DNA from: Solibacillus faecavium
GTDB taxonomy: Bacteria > Bacillota > Bacilli > Bacillales_A > Planococcaceae
Direction of reading: 5' to 3'
Length of the DNA stretch: 64,000 nucleotides
NCBI RefSeq assembly: GCF_014836905.1
Contig: NZ_JACSPZ010000002.1
Location: 62,001 to 126,000 of the forward strand
Of the stretch, positions 16,514 to 25,080 are shown in pieces. A model generated the notes under the pieces. The model was not told the origin of the DNA. It did not search any database and saw only the letters and a program-made list of their open reading frames with translations. The position numbers and the translations under genes were made by a program. Every line of letters begins with the position of its first letter. Position 1 is the first letter of the stretch.

Positions 16514-16873
16514 CTACGGATAAGTTACGTTTAAGTTTTTCCAAAGCGGTGTTTGGGCACATTTTGAAATGTTTCTTGCACTAAAGCACCTGTTAGTAAA
16601 AAACTCACTTAAAAAAAGACCTGTAAAATACTCTATTACTAGTATTACTAGCCCCATAATCGACAACAACAATCCTACAACAAATGGGAGACCTAGGAAT
16701 AAACTTTGAACAACTTCATTCCCATATTGTTTTCCTCCAAAAATTGCATACCACAACTGTGATCCAGACCAACTAGTCATGCTGGGAATATATAATGCTG
16801 CCACTACAATTATAGTTAATGTAGTAAATAATCCTCCTAACATTATAAAACCGCCAATTACTGTCCTTTTCAT
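16514..16873 (-). CDS. Small membrane protein
   Basis: A 119-residue protein beginning MKRTVIGGFIMLGGLFTTL with two clear membrane helices (about 5-30 and 60-85). TTGGAGGCAG precedes the ATG. The last 30 residues (FLSEFFTNRCFSARNISKC and on) are polar and unlike the rest, so the true 3' end may have been lost by a frameshift. No family recognised. Confidence 0.5.
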   Translation of the reverse strand: MKRTVIGGFIMLGGLFTTLTIIVVAALYIPSMTSWSGSQLWYAIFGGKQYGNEVVQSLFLGLPFVVGLLLSIMGLVILVIEYFTGLFLSEFFTNRCFSARNISKCAQTPLWKNLNVTYP

Positions 16874-17012
16874 TTTCTGCCTCCAATCTCCAAATTTTCC
16901 TTAATAAACTAAGCGCTCGTTAGTTGAAGTATAACCTTACCAAACCGTCGTTTGATAGTTTTTCTTTGCTTAACATTGTAAATGTATAATCTGATGCCAC
17001 CCTTATTCAAAA

Positions 17013-17200
17013 AAGCGGGCGCAATTATTGAACACGCTCATTATTTCTACTTCACTAACGAAGGCTATTTTTCAATAAAAGAGTAGCTTTTTTATTTTAT
17101 TAACACTCGTATGCTACATATTAATACATAGTCTGGTTTAGTTATAGAACCATCGTTTTTAACAATCTTTTATGAAATTTACCAAAAAACGCTTTGGGTG
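17013..17200. repeat. Long intergenic repeat, copy 2
   Basis: Second copy of the element at 12935-13118, same orientation, about 4.1 kb away, including the terminator-like core at 17061-17093. Differences are scattered substitutions and a few one-base indels. Confidence 0.75.
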
Positions 17201-17239
17201 CGTGTTCTTATACCGTAAAAAGTATATAATTCTTAAATA

Positions 17240-17353
17240 ATGGGTTGTAATAAGTGTAAGGGAAGGGAGGGATTATTAAATGATGATATTCCTGAATACA
17301 TTTTCGATGAAATAAGCGTTTTATTAAAGCTCTATAAAGTAAAATTTAAATAA
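17240..17353 (+). CDS. Possible 37-residue CxxC microprotein or gene remnant
   Basis: The frame reads MGCNKCKGREGLL, then NDDIPEYIFDEISVLL and LKLYKVKFK before TAA. The CxxC and amphipathic C-terminal half look protein-like, but no Shine-Dalgarno precedes the ATG. It may be the tail of a lost gene. Confidence 0.25.
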   Translation: MGCNKCKGREGLLNDDIPEYIFDEISVLLKLYKVKFK

Positions 17354-17512
17354 CGTCAGCGCATTCACCCAGAATATTATTTTATAGGACCTATGTAGCG
17401 TATATTTTAAAACCGTGTTATGTTATTTAAAGAAATACAATAATTACAAGCAGCGTGTTTTTCAAAAGCATTGACAAGATGAAAATTAGCAATTACTCAA
17501 AGGAGAACAACA

Positions 17513-18352
17513 ATGTATAAACTCAATTCAAACACAGCTATTCATCCGACGTTACAAAACTATTTAGATGTCTTACCTTTATTCCATTCGATGTTACCAG
17601 ACTTAGCTATCGGATTAACTGAGACAGAAGAATGGATCGCTTACTTTCCAGGGCGAAAAATAGATATAGGAGCGAGACCAGGTACTAAAATAAATCCACA
17701 AGAACCTCTAGCAGATTGTATTAAAAACAACAAATTAATACAGGATGAAGTTCCACCGGAGTTCTTTGGACTTCCTTTTACCGGCATAGCTGCACCTATA
17801 TTAGATAATGGTCAGGTAATTGGAGCACTAGCGATTCAATTACAAAAACAAAATGAAAAACAACTTAGAGCGATTTCAGATGAGATTGTACAATCACTTG
17901 AAAAAGCTAATAACCGTGTTGTATCGATCACAGATAGCTCAGAAGGTCTCTCAAAAATCAGTGATAAATTGTTAGAACAATCCACTCATGCAATGGAAGA
18001 AGTGAAAAATACAGATGAAGTATTAAATTTCATTAAGAGAGTTGCTGATCAAACAAACCTTTTAGGGTTAAATGCCGCTATTGAAGCAGCAAGGGCAGGG
18101 GATAAAGGTCTTGGCTTCACAGTAGTTGCTAATGAAATAAGAAAACTTTCTTTTGAAACCGTTTCTTCAACAGAAAAAATAAGACAAACACTAACGAACA
18201 TCCAAAATTCCGTGAATGAGATTACAGCTTCTATTCAAGAGGTTGTGGTTGTTGGACGTGAACAAGCATCCTCTACTGACGAAATTTCAAACATTATGAC
18301 TAAGATTGAATCTATGAGTAAAGAGTTAAACAAGTATGCTTCCGAATTATAA
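17513..18352 (+). CDS. Soluble methyl-accepting chemotaxis-type sensor
   Basis: A 279-residue protein without membrane helices. The N-terminal ~120 residues form a small sensor domain ([20 protein letters not shown]...[26 protein letters not shown]-like in feel), followed by a coiled-coil signalling domain with the MCP hairpin core [19 protein letters not shown] at about 180-200. The MCP domain is shorter than in full chemoreceptors. It may signal to CheA from the cytoplasm or regulate something else. AAAGGAGAAC precedes the ATG; single gene with terminator. Confidence 0.82.
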   Translation: MYKLNSNTAIHPTLQNYLDVLPLFHSMLPDLAIGLTETEEWIAYFPGRKIDIGARPGTKINPQEPLADCIKNNKLIQDEVPPEFFGLPFTGIAAPILDNGQVIGALAIQLQKQNEKQLRAISDEIVQSLEKANNRVVSITDSSEGLSKISDKLLEQSTHAMEEVKNTDEVLNFIKRVADQTNLLGLNAAIEAARAGDKGLGFTVVANEIRKLSFETVSSTEKIRQTLTNIQNSVNEITASIQEVVVVGREQASSTDEISNIMTKIESMSKELNKYASEL

Positions 18353-18399
18353 AAATTAGGAACGTTAAAAAAATACATATAATATGGATTTCCAAAAAT

Positions 18400-18441
18400 A
18401 AAAGCGAAGTAGTACCTTAAACAAGGAGCTACTTCGCTTTT
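18400..18441 (+). terminator. Terminator after the chemoreceptor-like gene
   Basis: AAAAGCGAAGTAG pairs with CTACTTCGCTTTT, a perfect 13-bp stem ending in T's. Confidence 0.88.
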
Positions 18442-18479
18442 AACTTATAATTAATGATTAAGTTCGATCATTTATAGTA

Positions 18480-18596
18480 AAGTTTGATAAAAATTTGTTT
18501 GAATTGATTAAGCGCTATGTGTATGAATTACATTGGCACTTACCTGAAGAAACAAAACGGGATGCAATATAGTGGCTTGATTCACTCCTCCTCTAA
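18480..18596 (+). pseudogene. Unidentified gene fragment with internal stop
   Basis: One frame reads KFDKNLFELIKRYVYELHW, HLPEETKRDAI, TAG, then WLDSLLL and TAA. The composition is protein-like and the frame continues across the TAG, but there is no start or ribosome binding site. Family not recognised; could be chance. Confidence 0.25.
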
Positions 18597-18709
18597 TTGA
18601 AATGACAGTAAAAAACATTTTAAAAAGAGAAGGGGAACAATTTGATTACGGAAACCTTCATCAAGATAATTCGTTTAAATGAAAAACATTGGAAAATAAG
18701 GAGGACACT

Positions 18710-19171
18710 ATGAAGAGAATTAATTCTATTCTTTTAAGTTTAGGTATTGTAGTGATTGGCATAATCGTATTGTTTTTATGTGTATATCTTTTACCTATCC
18801 TTGCCCAGGAAGCAGCTACTGTTCATCCGGAAGTCGCCTACTTGCAATATCCTATTTTACTTGGATTATACGCAACAGCAATCCCATTTTTTTATGCGCT
18901 TTATGAGTCAGTGAGTATGATTTATGTGATTGAACGCAAATCATTATTTTCAAGCAGCATTATAAAAGGGTTAAATTATATTAAATATTGTGCATTCATA
19001 ATTATCGCTTTGTACGTAGCAGGATTTATTATACTTGATACGGCAAATGCATTCCCGCCAATCATGGCAGTTGCAGGGGTAGTAATTATTGCCGTATCAA
19101 TAATGGTAGCAACCGGAGCAGCATACATTAAAAATATTTTGTTGAAATTTCCATTATCAAATCAACAGTAG
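18710..19171 (+). CDS. DUF2975 family membrane protein
   Basis: A 153-residue protein with four membrane helices, matching the DUF2975 layout: an N-terminal helix, a loop with AQEAATVHPEVAYLQYPIL, and helices FYALYESVSMIYVIERKSLF (linker) and AVAGVVIIAVSIMVATGA. AAGGAGGACACT precedes the ATG at 18710, preferred to 18689. DUF2975 genes usually pair with a small Xre-type regulator; here the next gene is not such a regulator, so the pair appears broken. Confidence 0.78.
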   Translation: MKRINSILLSLGIVVIGIIVLFLCVYLLPILAQEAATVHPEVAYLQYPILLGLYATAIPFFYALYESVSMIYVIERKSLFSSSIIKGLNYIKYCAFIIIALYVAGFIILDTANAFPPIMAVAGVVIIAVSIMVATGAAYIKNILLKFPLSNQQ

Positions 19172-19204
19172 AATATAAAAAATAGTGATTAAGGAGATGG
19201 TGTT

Positions 19205-19456
19205 GTGAGCGATATAGATAAACGAAATAGATTAAAAGAAGAGCCATTCACTTATCAAATAACTAAAAATGGAACAGTAGCAATTAACTTTAAAGGTAAG
19301 CAAATTAAAATTGTAAAGGATAAGGAGGCAGAACGTCTTATAGCAAGAATTAAAGCAGTTGAAGATAATATATTAGAAGTACAGTTATTGTTAGCGAAAA
19401 TTACGGGTAACTTTAAACATGGAAACGAAAAATCCGGAAAGAGTAAAAGAAAATAA
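19205..19456 (+). CDS. Conserved small protein of unknown function
   Basis: An 83-residue, basic, soluble protein (EPFTYQITKNGTVAINFKGKQIKIVKDKEA, then VQLLLAKITGNFKHGNEKSGKSKRK). It resembles a small conserved Bacillales family that I recall only as uncharacterised. AAGGAGATGGTT precedes the GTG start. It follows the DUF2975 gene by 33 bp and is probably cotranscribed. Confidence 0.7.
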   Translation: MSDIDKRNRLKEEPFTYQITKNGTVAINFKGKQIKIVKDKEAERLIARIKAVEDNILEVQLLLAKITGNFKHGNEKSGKSKRK

Positions 19457-19482
19457 ATATGGTAATGTAAAACATTGAGGGT

Positions 19483-19556
19483 GGGGCAAAAGTAGAGATC
19501 TCATTGAATAGAAGAAATCCCTTATTAAGGGCCATGTCCTCGTAACGGAGAACAAT
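19483..19556. repeat. Truncated Bacillales intergenic repeat
   Basis: The segment ends CGTAACGGAGAACAA, the same end block as the longer element at 25933-26126. The middle is shortened. Judged a remnant of that family. Confidence 0.5.
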
Positions 19557-19570
19557 TCTGGCAGTAGCAG

Positions 19571-19610
19571 AAAAATACCGATCTTTCCTATTGGGAGATC
19601 GGTATTTTTT
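19571..19610. terminator. Terminator between convergent genes
   Basis: AAATACCGATCT pairs with AGATCGGTATTT around TTCCTATTGGG, followed by T's; A's precede it, so it may act on both strands. Confidence 0.88.
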
Positions 19611-19654
19611 GTTTTGTACAAAGCTCTTTTTATTTGGGCTGTCTTGAAAGTATG

Positions 19655-20110
19655 CTATTTAATAAACTCAATTAATTTTTCCGTCATTTCTTTGCCAACT
19701 GTATAAGCTGTATGGGTATCTTCGGTGTTCATCAAAGTGCTTGTTTCACCTTTTTCATGTATCCATAGATGAAAATACTGTATATTTCCGTCCTCATAAA
19801 TAATGTTCATATAATATTCTGGATTAGTCATATCCGCTATGCCATTTACTTTTATACCACTCATAATTATAGTTTTTAACGTCTCAATAGAACTATCTTC
19901 AAGAACAATTTTGTTGCTTCCATTAGTTTTTGAAATACTAATTTCTTTAATTTGCCCATTGATCTTTATTGTTGGAACCTCTTCTACCTCTGACTGCTGT
20001 TTAAGTTTATTTCCACCACTGTTTATTGTACTGCTTTCATTTGTTTGGCAACCAAAAAGTAGCGTTGATGTAATAGTCAGTGATAAAACGAGTAACATTA
20101 TTTTTTTCAT
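19655..20110 (-). CDS. Putative lipoprotein
   Basis: A 151-residue protein with a signal peptide and lipobox LFGC (Cys at about 21), a Ser/Asn-rich linker, then a compact domain (IKINGQIKEISISKTNG...IMSGIKVNGIADMTNPEYYM) without a family I recognise. GGAGGGATTATTAT precedes the ATG. It is divergent from the PadR gene, with a ~140 bp shared upstream region. Confidence 0.72.
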   Translation of the reverse strand: MKKIMLLVLSLTITSTLLFGCQTNESSTINSGGNKLKQQSEVEEVPTIKINGQIKEISISKTNGSNKIVLEDSSIETLKTIIMSGIKVNGIADMTNPEYYMNIIYEDGNIQYFHLWIHEKGETSTLMNTEDTHTAYTVGKEMTEKLIEFIK

Positions 20111-20212
20111 ATAATAATCCCTCCATAATTGTTAGACGGAGTTAACCCCCTGAAAGTTACATTTAAAAATAAAGTTTACAAGTATTTCTGCATACTTTAC
20201 TATTATGTTATA

Positions 20213-20222
20213 CGATATATCG
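20213..20222. promoter_or_regulatory. Palindrome upstream of padR
   Basis: CGATATATCG is a perfect 10-bp palindrome about 30 bp before the PadR start, just after a TATGTTATA that could be a -10. It is a reasonable PadR operator candidate, but one site cannot prove it. Confidence 0.35.
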
Positions 20223-20250
20223 CGACACATAATAAAAAGGAGTGATGAAC

Positions 20251-20568
20251 ATGTCCTATAATGGTGGACCGATGACAGAGGCAATGTATTACGTCTTATT
20301 AGCGTTAATACGTCCAAACCACGGATACCAATTAATGCAATCAATTACAGATGTATCGCGCGGACGGTTAAAAATGGGACCAGGCACATTATACGGAGTT
20401 CTTTCACGTATGCAAAAGGACGGTTTAATTGTTCTGGCAAAGGATGATGGACGAAGAAAAACGTATGAAATTACGAAAGAGGGCGAGCAGGCATTACGTG
20501 TGGAGTACGAGAGGTTGAAGTCTTTAATTTATGACAGCCGCATTTTAGAGGAGGGAAACGATGAGTAA
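20251..20568 (+). CDS. PadR family transcriptional regulator
   Basis: A 105-residue winged-helix repressor: MTEAMYYVLLALIRPNHGYQLM (first helices), RGRLKMGPGTLYGVLSRMQKDGLI (recognition helix and wing) and a short C-terminal helix. It starts at 20251 with AAAAGGAG eight bases ahead. The 8-bp overlap with the DUF2812 gene is the common PadR-DUF2812 pairing, in which PadR represses its own operon. The inducer is unknown. Confidence 0.9.
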   Translation: MSYNGGPMTEAMYYVLLALIRPNHGYQLMQSITDVSRGRLKMGPGTLYGVLSRMQKDGLIVLAKDDGRRKTYEITKEGEQALRVEYERLKSLIYDSRILEEGNDE

Positions 20569-21757
20569 AATTGTACGTAAAATTCGACCATCTGAATACT
20601 GGCGCATCGGTGAGCATGAAAGCTATTTCTCCGATATGTCTTTAATGGGGCTGCACCTTCATAAAATAGGGACTCATTTTATTCATTTTAAAAAAGGGGA
20701 GCCGAATCGGATTGAGTATCGCATGGAAGTAACGAAGAAAAAATCCATTTCGTATGAACAAATAGATTTGTATGAAGAGAATGGCTGGGAACATGTAACA
20801 AGCTATCAATATTTTCATGTCTTCTCATCGCCGGAAGAGAGCAATGCACCCGAAATACATACAGACCCGGCGGAACAGGCTTATACGTTACAGCAATTAA
20901 GTAAAATTCTTCTCGTTAATTTAATCGCAATGTCATTGATAGTACCATTATCAATCGGTCTGCTGAGCGCTACTTGGTTTTTGGATGGAACACCAGTTTT
21001 ACGATTAGTAGAAGGTCGTATGATTCAGCAAAGTATCATGGGTATCATCCTTCTTTACTATGTGTATTACTCTATAGGTGCAGCAAGGGCAATCCGTTCA
21101 TTAAAAAGAGATTTAAAGGAAGGAAAAGCAATAAACCATCATGCCCCATGGCAAAATAGTTTGCATAAAAATTCTGTTCTTCCGTTTATATTTTTTGGAG
21201 TAGCGCTTGTCAGTACTATATTGCCAGTGATGCAATTAATAAAGATGGATACTTATACTCTGCCACAAGAGGATATAGGCTTACCGATTGTCCGTTTGGC
21301 TGATATTGAACAGAATCCTTTACTTAAACGTGATGAATATTATATCGATGAAGTGGATTGGGCAAACCGCTACTCGACGAATTGGGGGATTTTTGCACCT
21401 GTACAGTATGAGGTAGATGAAAGTGGTATCGTTGAAGATAAGGTATGGTTAGATGACGGTAGTACATATTCTCCTACTATCACTTCGAAAGTTTATAAAC
21501 TAACCTTTCAATCTTTAGTAGAGCCTTTAATATCCGATTTAATAAAGTGGCATTCGTATGAAAAGGAAATGGATTTATATATAGAAAGAAAACATGCCAC
21601 ACTCGATAAACTAATGGTATATGAGGAAAATGGTATGAAAAAAATAGTTGCTGCTAAAGGTGACGTAGTCATGTACGTACGATACATCGGTTATGCAGAG
21701 TTTGATCTAATTATAGAAAATATTGCCCAAAAATTAGCAACGTCTGCTGAAAAATAG
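20561..21757 (+). CDS. DUF2812 family membrane protein (first copy)
   Basis: A 398-residue protein. The N-terminal ~110 residues are the DUF2812 domain (YWRIGEHESYFSDMSLMGLHL, FHVFSSPEE), followed by two to three membrane helices (about 112-150 and 195-220) and a C-terminal soluble domain. A close paralogue lies at 22831-24009. DUF2812 proteins commonly accompany PadR regulators in Firmicutes, with roles guessed as stress or drug response. GAGGGAAACG precedes the ATG. Confidence 0.85.
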   Translation: MSKIVRKIRPSEYWRIGEHESYFSDMSLMGLHLHKIGTHFIHFKKGEPNRIEYRMEVTKKKSISYEQIDLYEENGWEHVTSYQYFHVFSSPEESNAPEIHTDPAEQAYTLQQLSKILLVNLIAMSLIVPLSIGLLSATWFLDGTPVLRLVEGRMIQQSIMGIILLYYVYYSIGAARAIRSLKRDLKEGKAINHHAPWQNSLHKNSVLPFIFFGVALVSTILPVMQLIKMDTYTLPQEDIGLPIVRLADIEQNPLLKRDEYYIDEVDWANRYSTNWGIFAPVQYEVDESGIVEDKVWLDDGSTYSPTITSKVYKLTFQSLVEPLISDLIKWHSYEKEMDLYIERKHATLDKLMVYEENGMKKIVAAKGDVVMYVRYIGYAEFDLIIENIAQKLATSAEK

Positions 21758-21835
21758 ATGAAGAATATCCAAATTTTTGAAACGAAAGCTGGACTTGAAA
21801 CGTAAACGTATAAAGAACTTTTAGGAGGGATTGTT

Positions 21836-22801
21836 ATGTCTATACAGGATCCACTTTCGTTCGGTACATATTTTATTAATAATGAATTTAAAACAATTTA
21901 TAACGCTACTACTGCGGATTTCCACACTTTAATATCTGTTGATGATTTTATTGAAGTTGGGAAGGAATACAATAAAGGTGTAACACATTATGAAATTGCC
22001 CATCAATTTCAATACGATGACATCACTCAATTTGTCTGGCTAGATAATCAGAAGAAAAAAGCAATCGTCGTTGCATTTGATGTGGAAAATGTCATTCAAA
22101 GTCTTTATTTAAAGCCATATGTTACATTTCCTGAAACGGATCAGAAACTTACGAAAAATAAATATCGTATGCCCATTGAACAGGAATGGTTTGTATTTTG
22201 GGGCGGTACGAATGAATTCGTCAATTACCACTATCCATATGAACAGCAGCGGTATGCCTATGATCTAATTATCATGAAAGCTGGCAGAAGCTATACGGAT
22301 TCACCGACATTGAATGCTAATTACTATGCCTTTAATGCAGATGTTGTAGCTCCATATGCAGGGGAAGTAATAACAGTTGTCTCAGACATAAAAGATAATG
22401 TACCTGGGGAAATGGATGAAGAGAATACTGCAGGAAATTATATTGTCATTGCCCACCCTAATAAGGAGTACAGTATGATTGCTCATTTTAAGAAAGATTC
22501 AATCGTTGTAAAACCCGGGGATACAGTAAAAGAAGGGCAACTGCTTGGTCAATGTGGGAATTCAGGCAATTCGTCGGAAGCGCACATTCACTTTCAAGTA
22601 ATGGATAAAGCCGATATGAACGAAGCAAAATCGATTCGAATTCAGTTTCAAGATGATTATGAACCAATACAGGGCGATACAGTTAAGCCACTGCCTATTA
22701 AAGATCATTCTGAAGAAAAGTTTGATAAAGTCGAGAATTCATTTTCAATTGTTGAAATGATACAGATGATACCTAAAGTAATCGGTCAATTATTTAAGTA
22801 G
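21836..22801 (+). CDS. M23/LytM-like metallopeptidase without signal peptide
   Basis: A 321-residue protein whose C-terminal half has the M23 metal site: NYHYPYEQQRYAYDLII (His...Asp) at about 128-145 and AHIHFQV (HxH) at about 245-250, with GNYIVIAHPNKEYSMIAHF between. The family cuts peptidoglycan cross-bridges outside the cell. Here no signal peptide or membrane helix is visible, so location and substrate are open. It lies between two DUF2812 paralogues; AGGAGGGATTGTT precedes the ATG. Confidence 0.8.
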   Translation: MSIQDPLSFGTYFINNEFKTIYNATTADFHTLISVDDFIEVGKEYNKGVTHYEIAHQFQYDDITQFVWLDNQKKKAIVVAFDVENVIQSLYLKPYVTFPETDQKLTKNKYRMPIEQEWFVFWGGTNEFVNYHYPYEQQRYAYDLIIMKAGRSYTDSPTLNANYYAFNADVVAPYAGEVITVVSDIKDNVPGEMDEENTAGNYIVIAHPNKEYSMIAHFKKDSIVVKPGDTVKEGQLLGQCGNSGNSSEAHIHFQVMDKADMNEAKSIRIQFQDDYEPIQGDTVKPLPIKDHSEEKFDKVENSFSIVEMIQMIPKVIGQLFK

Positions 22802-22830
22802 AACAGATCCAGAAGAAGGAGGTTGAAAGA

Positions 22831-24009
22831 ATGACGAAAACTGTACGCAAGTTAAGACCTGCTGATTTTTGGAAAGTCGGAGAACATGAGAGTTGGTTTT
22901 CGGATATGTCCGAACAAGGCCTCCATATATATGATATTGGTACCCATTTTGCTAAGTTTAAAAAAGGCGAACGAAAGCAAATGGAATACCGATTGGAACT
23001 GGCGAAGGATAAATATATTTCAAATGACAAAATCGATTTATATAAGGAAAATGGCTGGGATTATATAGCGAGTGACCGATACTTCCATATTTTTTCAGCC
23101 CCGACTGAAAGAAAGACGAAAGAGGTAGAATTCCATTCGGTAGAATATATGGCTGTATTAAAATCACTTCAGAGAAAAATGCTGCTGAATCTACTTGTAA
23201 CAGTAGGAGGGGTAGCATTAATACATTTCATATTATACAGATTTTGGTTCCTTGATAATACCAAAATATTGCTTTTAATTGACGGGGGCTTAGAAGTTAC
23301 ATTAATTTTAGCTGTAATTAATTCCTTATATATAATATCTGGTTTTAAAAGCTGGTGGGGAATTACTCGGGTACGTAAAAAATTAATAGAAGGTGAATTG
23401 ATCGATCACCATAAACCTTGGGAACTCTCTTTTTTATATAATAAAATTACCTATATATTTAATATCGTAATTGCAATAATTGCTATAATTATCCCGATTT
23501 ACCAAATAACTAAAATGGATCATTTGACGTTACCGAGGGAGGATACGTCATTACCGATTGTCAGACTGGAGTCGATTGAAGATAATCCGAATTTAGTAAG
23601 AAAGGAATGGGGTAACTATGTTAGCGTTAATTGGAGTGCTTTTGCCCCAATCATATATGAGACTGTTGAGAATGGTGAAGAAAAAACAGGGGAATGGACT
23701 GATCCAAATAACTCATACGCACCAATAATATTCTCAAATATTTATCAGCTACGTTTTCAATTCCTTGTGGATCCTTTAGTAAAAGATTTAATGAAAGAAA
23801 GTAATTATGAAAGCAATGATAAAAATATTTTTACTGAAACAACACATAAAAAATTTGACCAACTTCTAATTCATGAAGGAGATAAAGTTAAAGAATTTAT
23901 TTTCGTAAAAGAAAATGCCGTAATGTATATTTCCTACAATGGACAGGTAAATGCAGATGTCATAATAGATGAGGCTGCTGACAAAATCAGCTTACTGACA
24001 AATAAATAA
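22831..24009 (+). CDS. DUF2812 family membrane protein (second copy)
   Basis: A 392-residue paralogue of 20561-21757 with the same order: DUF2812 domain (FWKVGEHESWFSDMSEQGLHI, RYFHIFSAP), membrane helices (about 115-165 and 200-225), and a C-terminal domain with LPREDTSLPIVRLESIEDNPNL, almost the same phrase as in copy 1. AAGGAGGTTG precedes the ATG. The two flank the M23-like gene and probably arose by local duplication, but they have diverged well. Confidence 0.85.
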   Translation: MTKTVRKLRPADFWKVGEHESWFSDMSEQGLHIYDIGTHFAKFKKGERKQMEYRLELAKDKYISNDKIDLYKENGWDYIASDRYFHIFSAPTERKTKEVEFHSVEYMAVLKSLQRKMLLNLLVTVGGVALIHFILYRFWFLDNTKILLLIDGGLEVTLILAVINSLYIISGFKSWWGITRVRKKLIEGELIDHHKPWELSFLYNKITYIFNIVIAIIAIIIPIYQITKMDHLTLPREDTSLPIVRLESIEDNPNLVRKEWGNYVSVNWSAFAPIIYETVENGEEKTGEWTDPNNSYAPIIFSNIYQLRFQFLVDPLVKDLMKESNYESNDKNIFTETTHKKFDQLLIHEGDKVKEFIFVKENAVMYISYNGQVNADVIIDEAADKISLLTNK

Positions 24010-24024
24010 ATTGCTTAATGAAAA

Positions 24025-24216
24025 AAATAGAGGAATGAATTTCCGTTATTTTTAAAATAACATAAAAAATAACGGAAATAAGGGAACGGAATTCCGTTAT
24101 TGACCTAAAAAACATGAAATTTCATGATTTTATTTAAAATAACGGTAAAACGTTCCTTTATTTATCCTTAAAATAATCTACATCATTCAAATAACGGTAA
24201 AATATTCCCTTATATG
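24025..24216. repeat. Four-unit palindromic intergenic element, copy D (divergent)
   Basis: Four units start at 24025, 24076, 24137 and 24189 (spacing 51/61/52). Each has AATA...GG facing CC...TTATT, here of the type AATAACGG / CCGTTATT. The three other copies (32619, 44639, 48428) have AATAAGCGG / CCGCTTATT instead, so both arms differ together while the spacing is kept. Confidence 0.75.
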
Positions 24217-24311
24217 CTATAGTGATGAGCCAACAAAAATAAAATGTATGTAGCTTCCTTCGTCTTAATTATGTTAAAATAACTAAAAATTTAGAAAACG
24301 AAGGTGAGGAA

Positions 24312-24932
24312 ATGGAGAATATCGTATTCTTTATTATTGCATGTGTGCTGTTAATTATTTTGCCGGGCCCTGATACAGCCATTGTAACGAAAAATACAAT
24401 CGTCAATGGACAAAAGGGCGGCTTTCAGACGATGCTCGGATCATGTGTAGGCTTAACTGTTCATACAGTTGCTGCGGTTGCCGGATTATCAGCCCTTATC
24501 GTTAAATCTGCTATAGCATTTACTGTGTTAAAGTATGTAGGTGCCGCTTATCTATGCTATTTGGGGATAAAAACATTGCTTGCTATGCGTGTGAAAAAAA
24601 CAGAGATCGATGAAGTTCCGACGATCGAAGCAAAGGGGAATTCCTATTTTAGGCAAGGGTTGGTAACGAATATTACAAATCCTAAGGTGGCGGTATTTTT
24701 CCTAACATTTTTACCTCAATTTTTAGCAGCAGGCAGTGAGCCATTTTGGCCTTTCTTAACAATGGGTATTATTTATATTGTACTTACGTTTGTATGGTTT
24801 GCTGTTTATGTATTCTTATTAAACAAAATACGTAATTTTATGAAAAAACCATCTACACAATCAGCTATTGAAGGGTTAACTGGTGCAGTGTTAATCGGAT
24901 TTGGTATGAAACTTGCATTAGAAAAACAGTAA
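24312..24932 (+). CDS. LysE/RhtB family amino-acid exporter
   Basis: A 206-residue membrane protein with about six helices. Family signature: LLIILPGPDTAIVTKNTI near the N-terminus, GSCVGLTVHTVAAVAGLSALI, YVGAAYLCYLGIKTLLAMR and the cytoplasmic loop FRQGLVTNITNPKVAVFFLTFLPQF. These proteins export amino acids or related metabolites by proton exchange; the substrate is not predictable. GAAGGTGAGGAA precedes the ATG; single gene with terminator. Confidence 0.92.
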   Translation: MENIVFFIIACVLLIILPGPDTAIVTKNTIVNGQKGGFQTMLGSCVGLTVHTVAAVAGLSALIVKSAIAFTVLKYVGAAYLCYLGIKTLLAMRVKKTEIDEVPTIEAKGNSYFRQGLVTNITNPKVAVFFLTFLPQFLAAGSEPFWPFLTMGIIYIVLTFVWFAVYVFLLNKIRNFMKKPSTQSAIEGLTGAVLIGFGMKLALEKQ

Positions 24933-24938
24933 ATCCTA

Positions 24939-24980
24939 AAAATCGATTAATTGCTACTTAGGCATTTAATCGATTTTTTA
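24939..24980 (+). terminator. Terminator after lysE-like gene
   Basis: AAAATCGATTAA pairs with TTAATCGATTTT, then T's. Confidence 0.88.
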
Positions 24981-25080
24981 TATTTTAAAGGTGGATTATT
25001 TATAATGCCTGGAACGGTCGCATACTTTTTTAATAGGTAGGGTATAGATACCTAATCTTATAGAAAAAGGGTGAGACTTT

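Noticed and set aside
20251-24009. Phage or lysis origin for the M23-like gene
   Set aside because: No phage genes nearby, no signal peptide or holin, and flanking genes are a known PadR-DUF2812 type.
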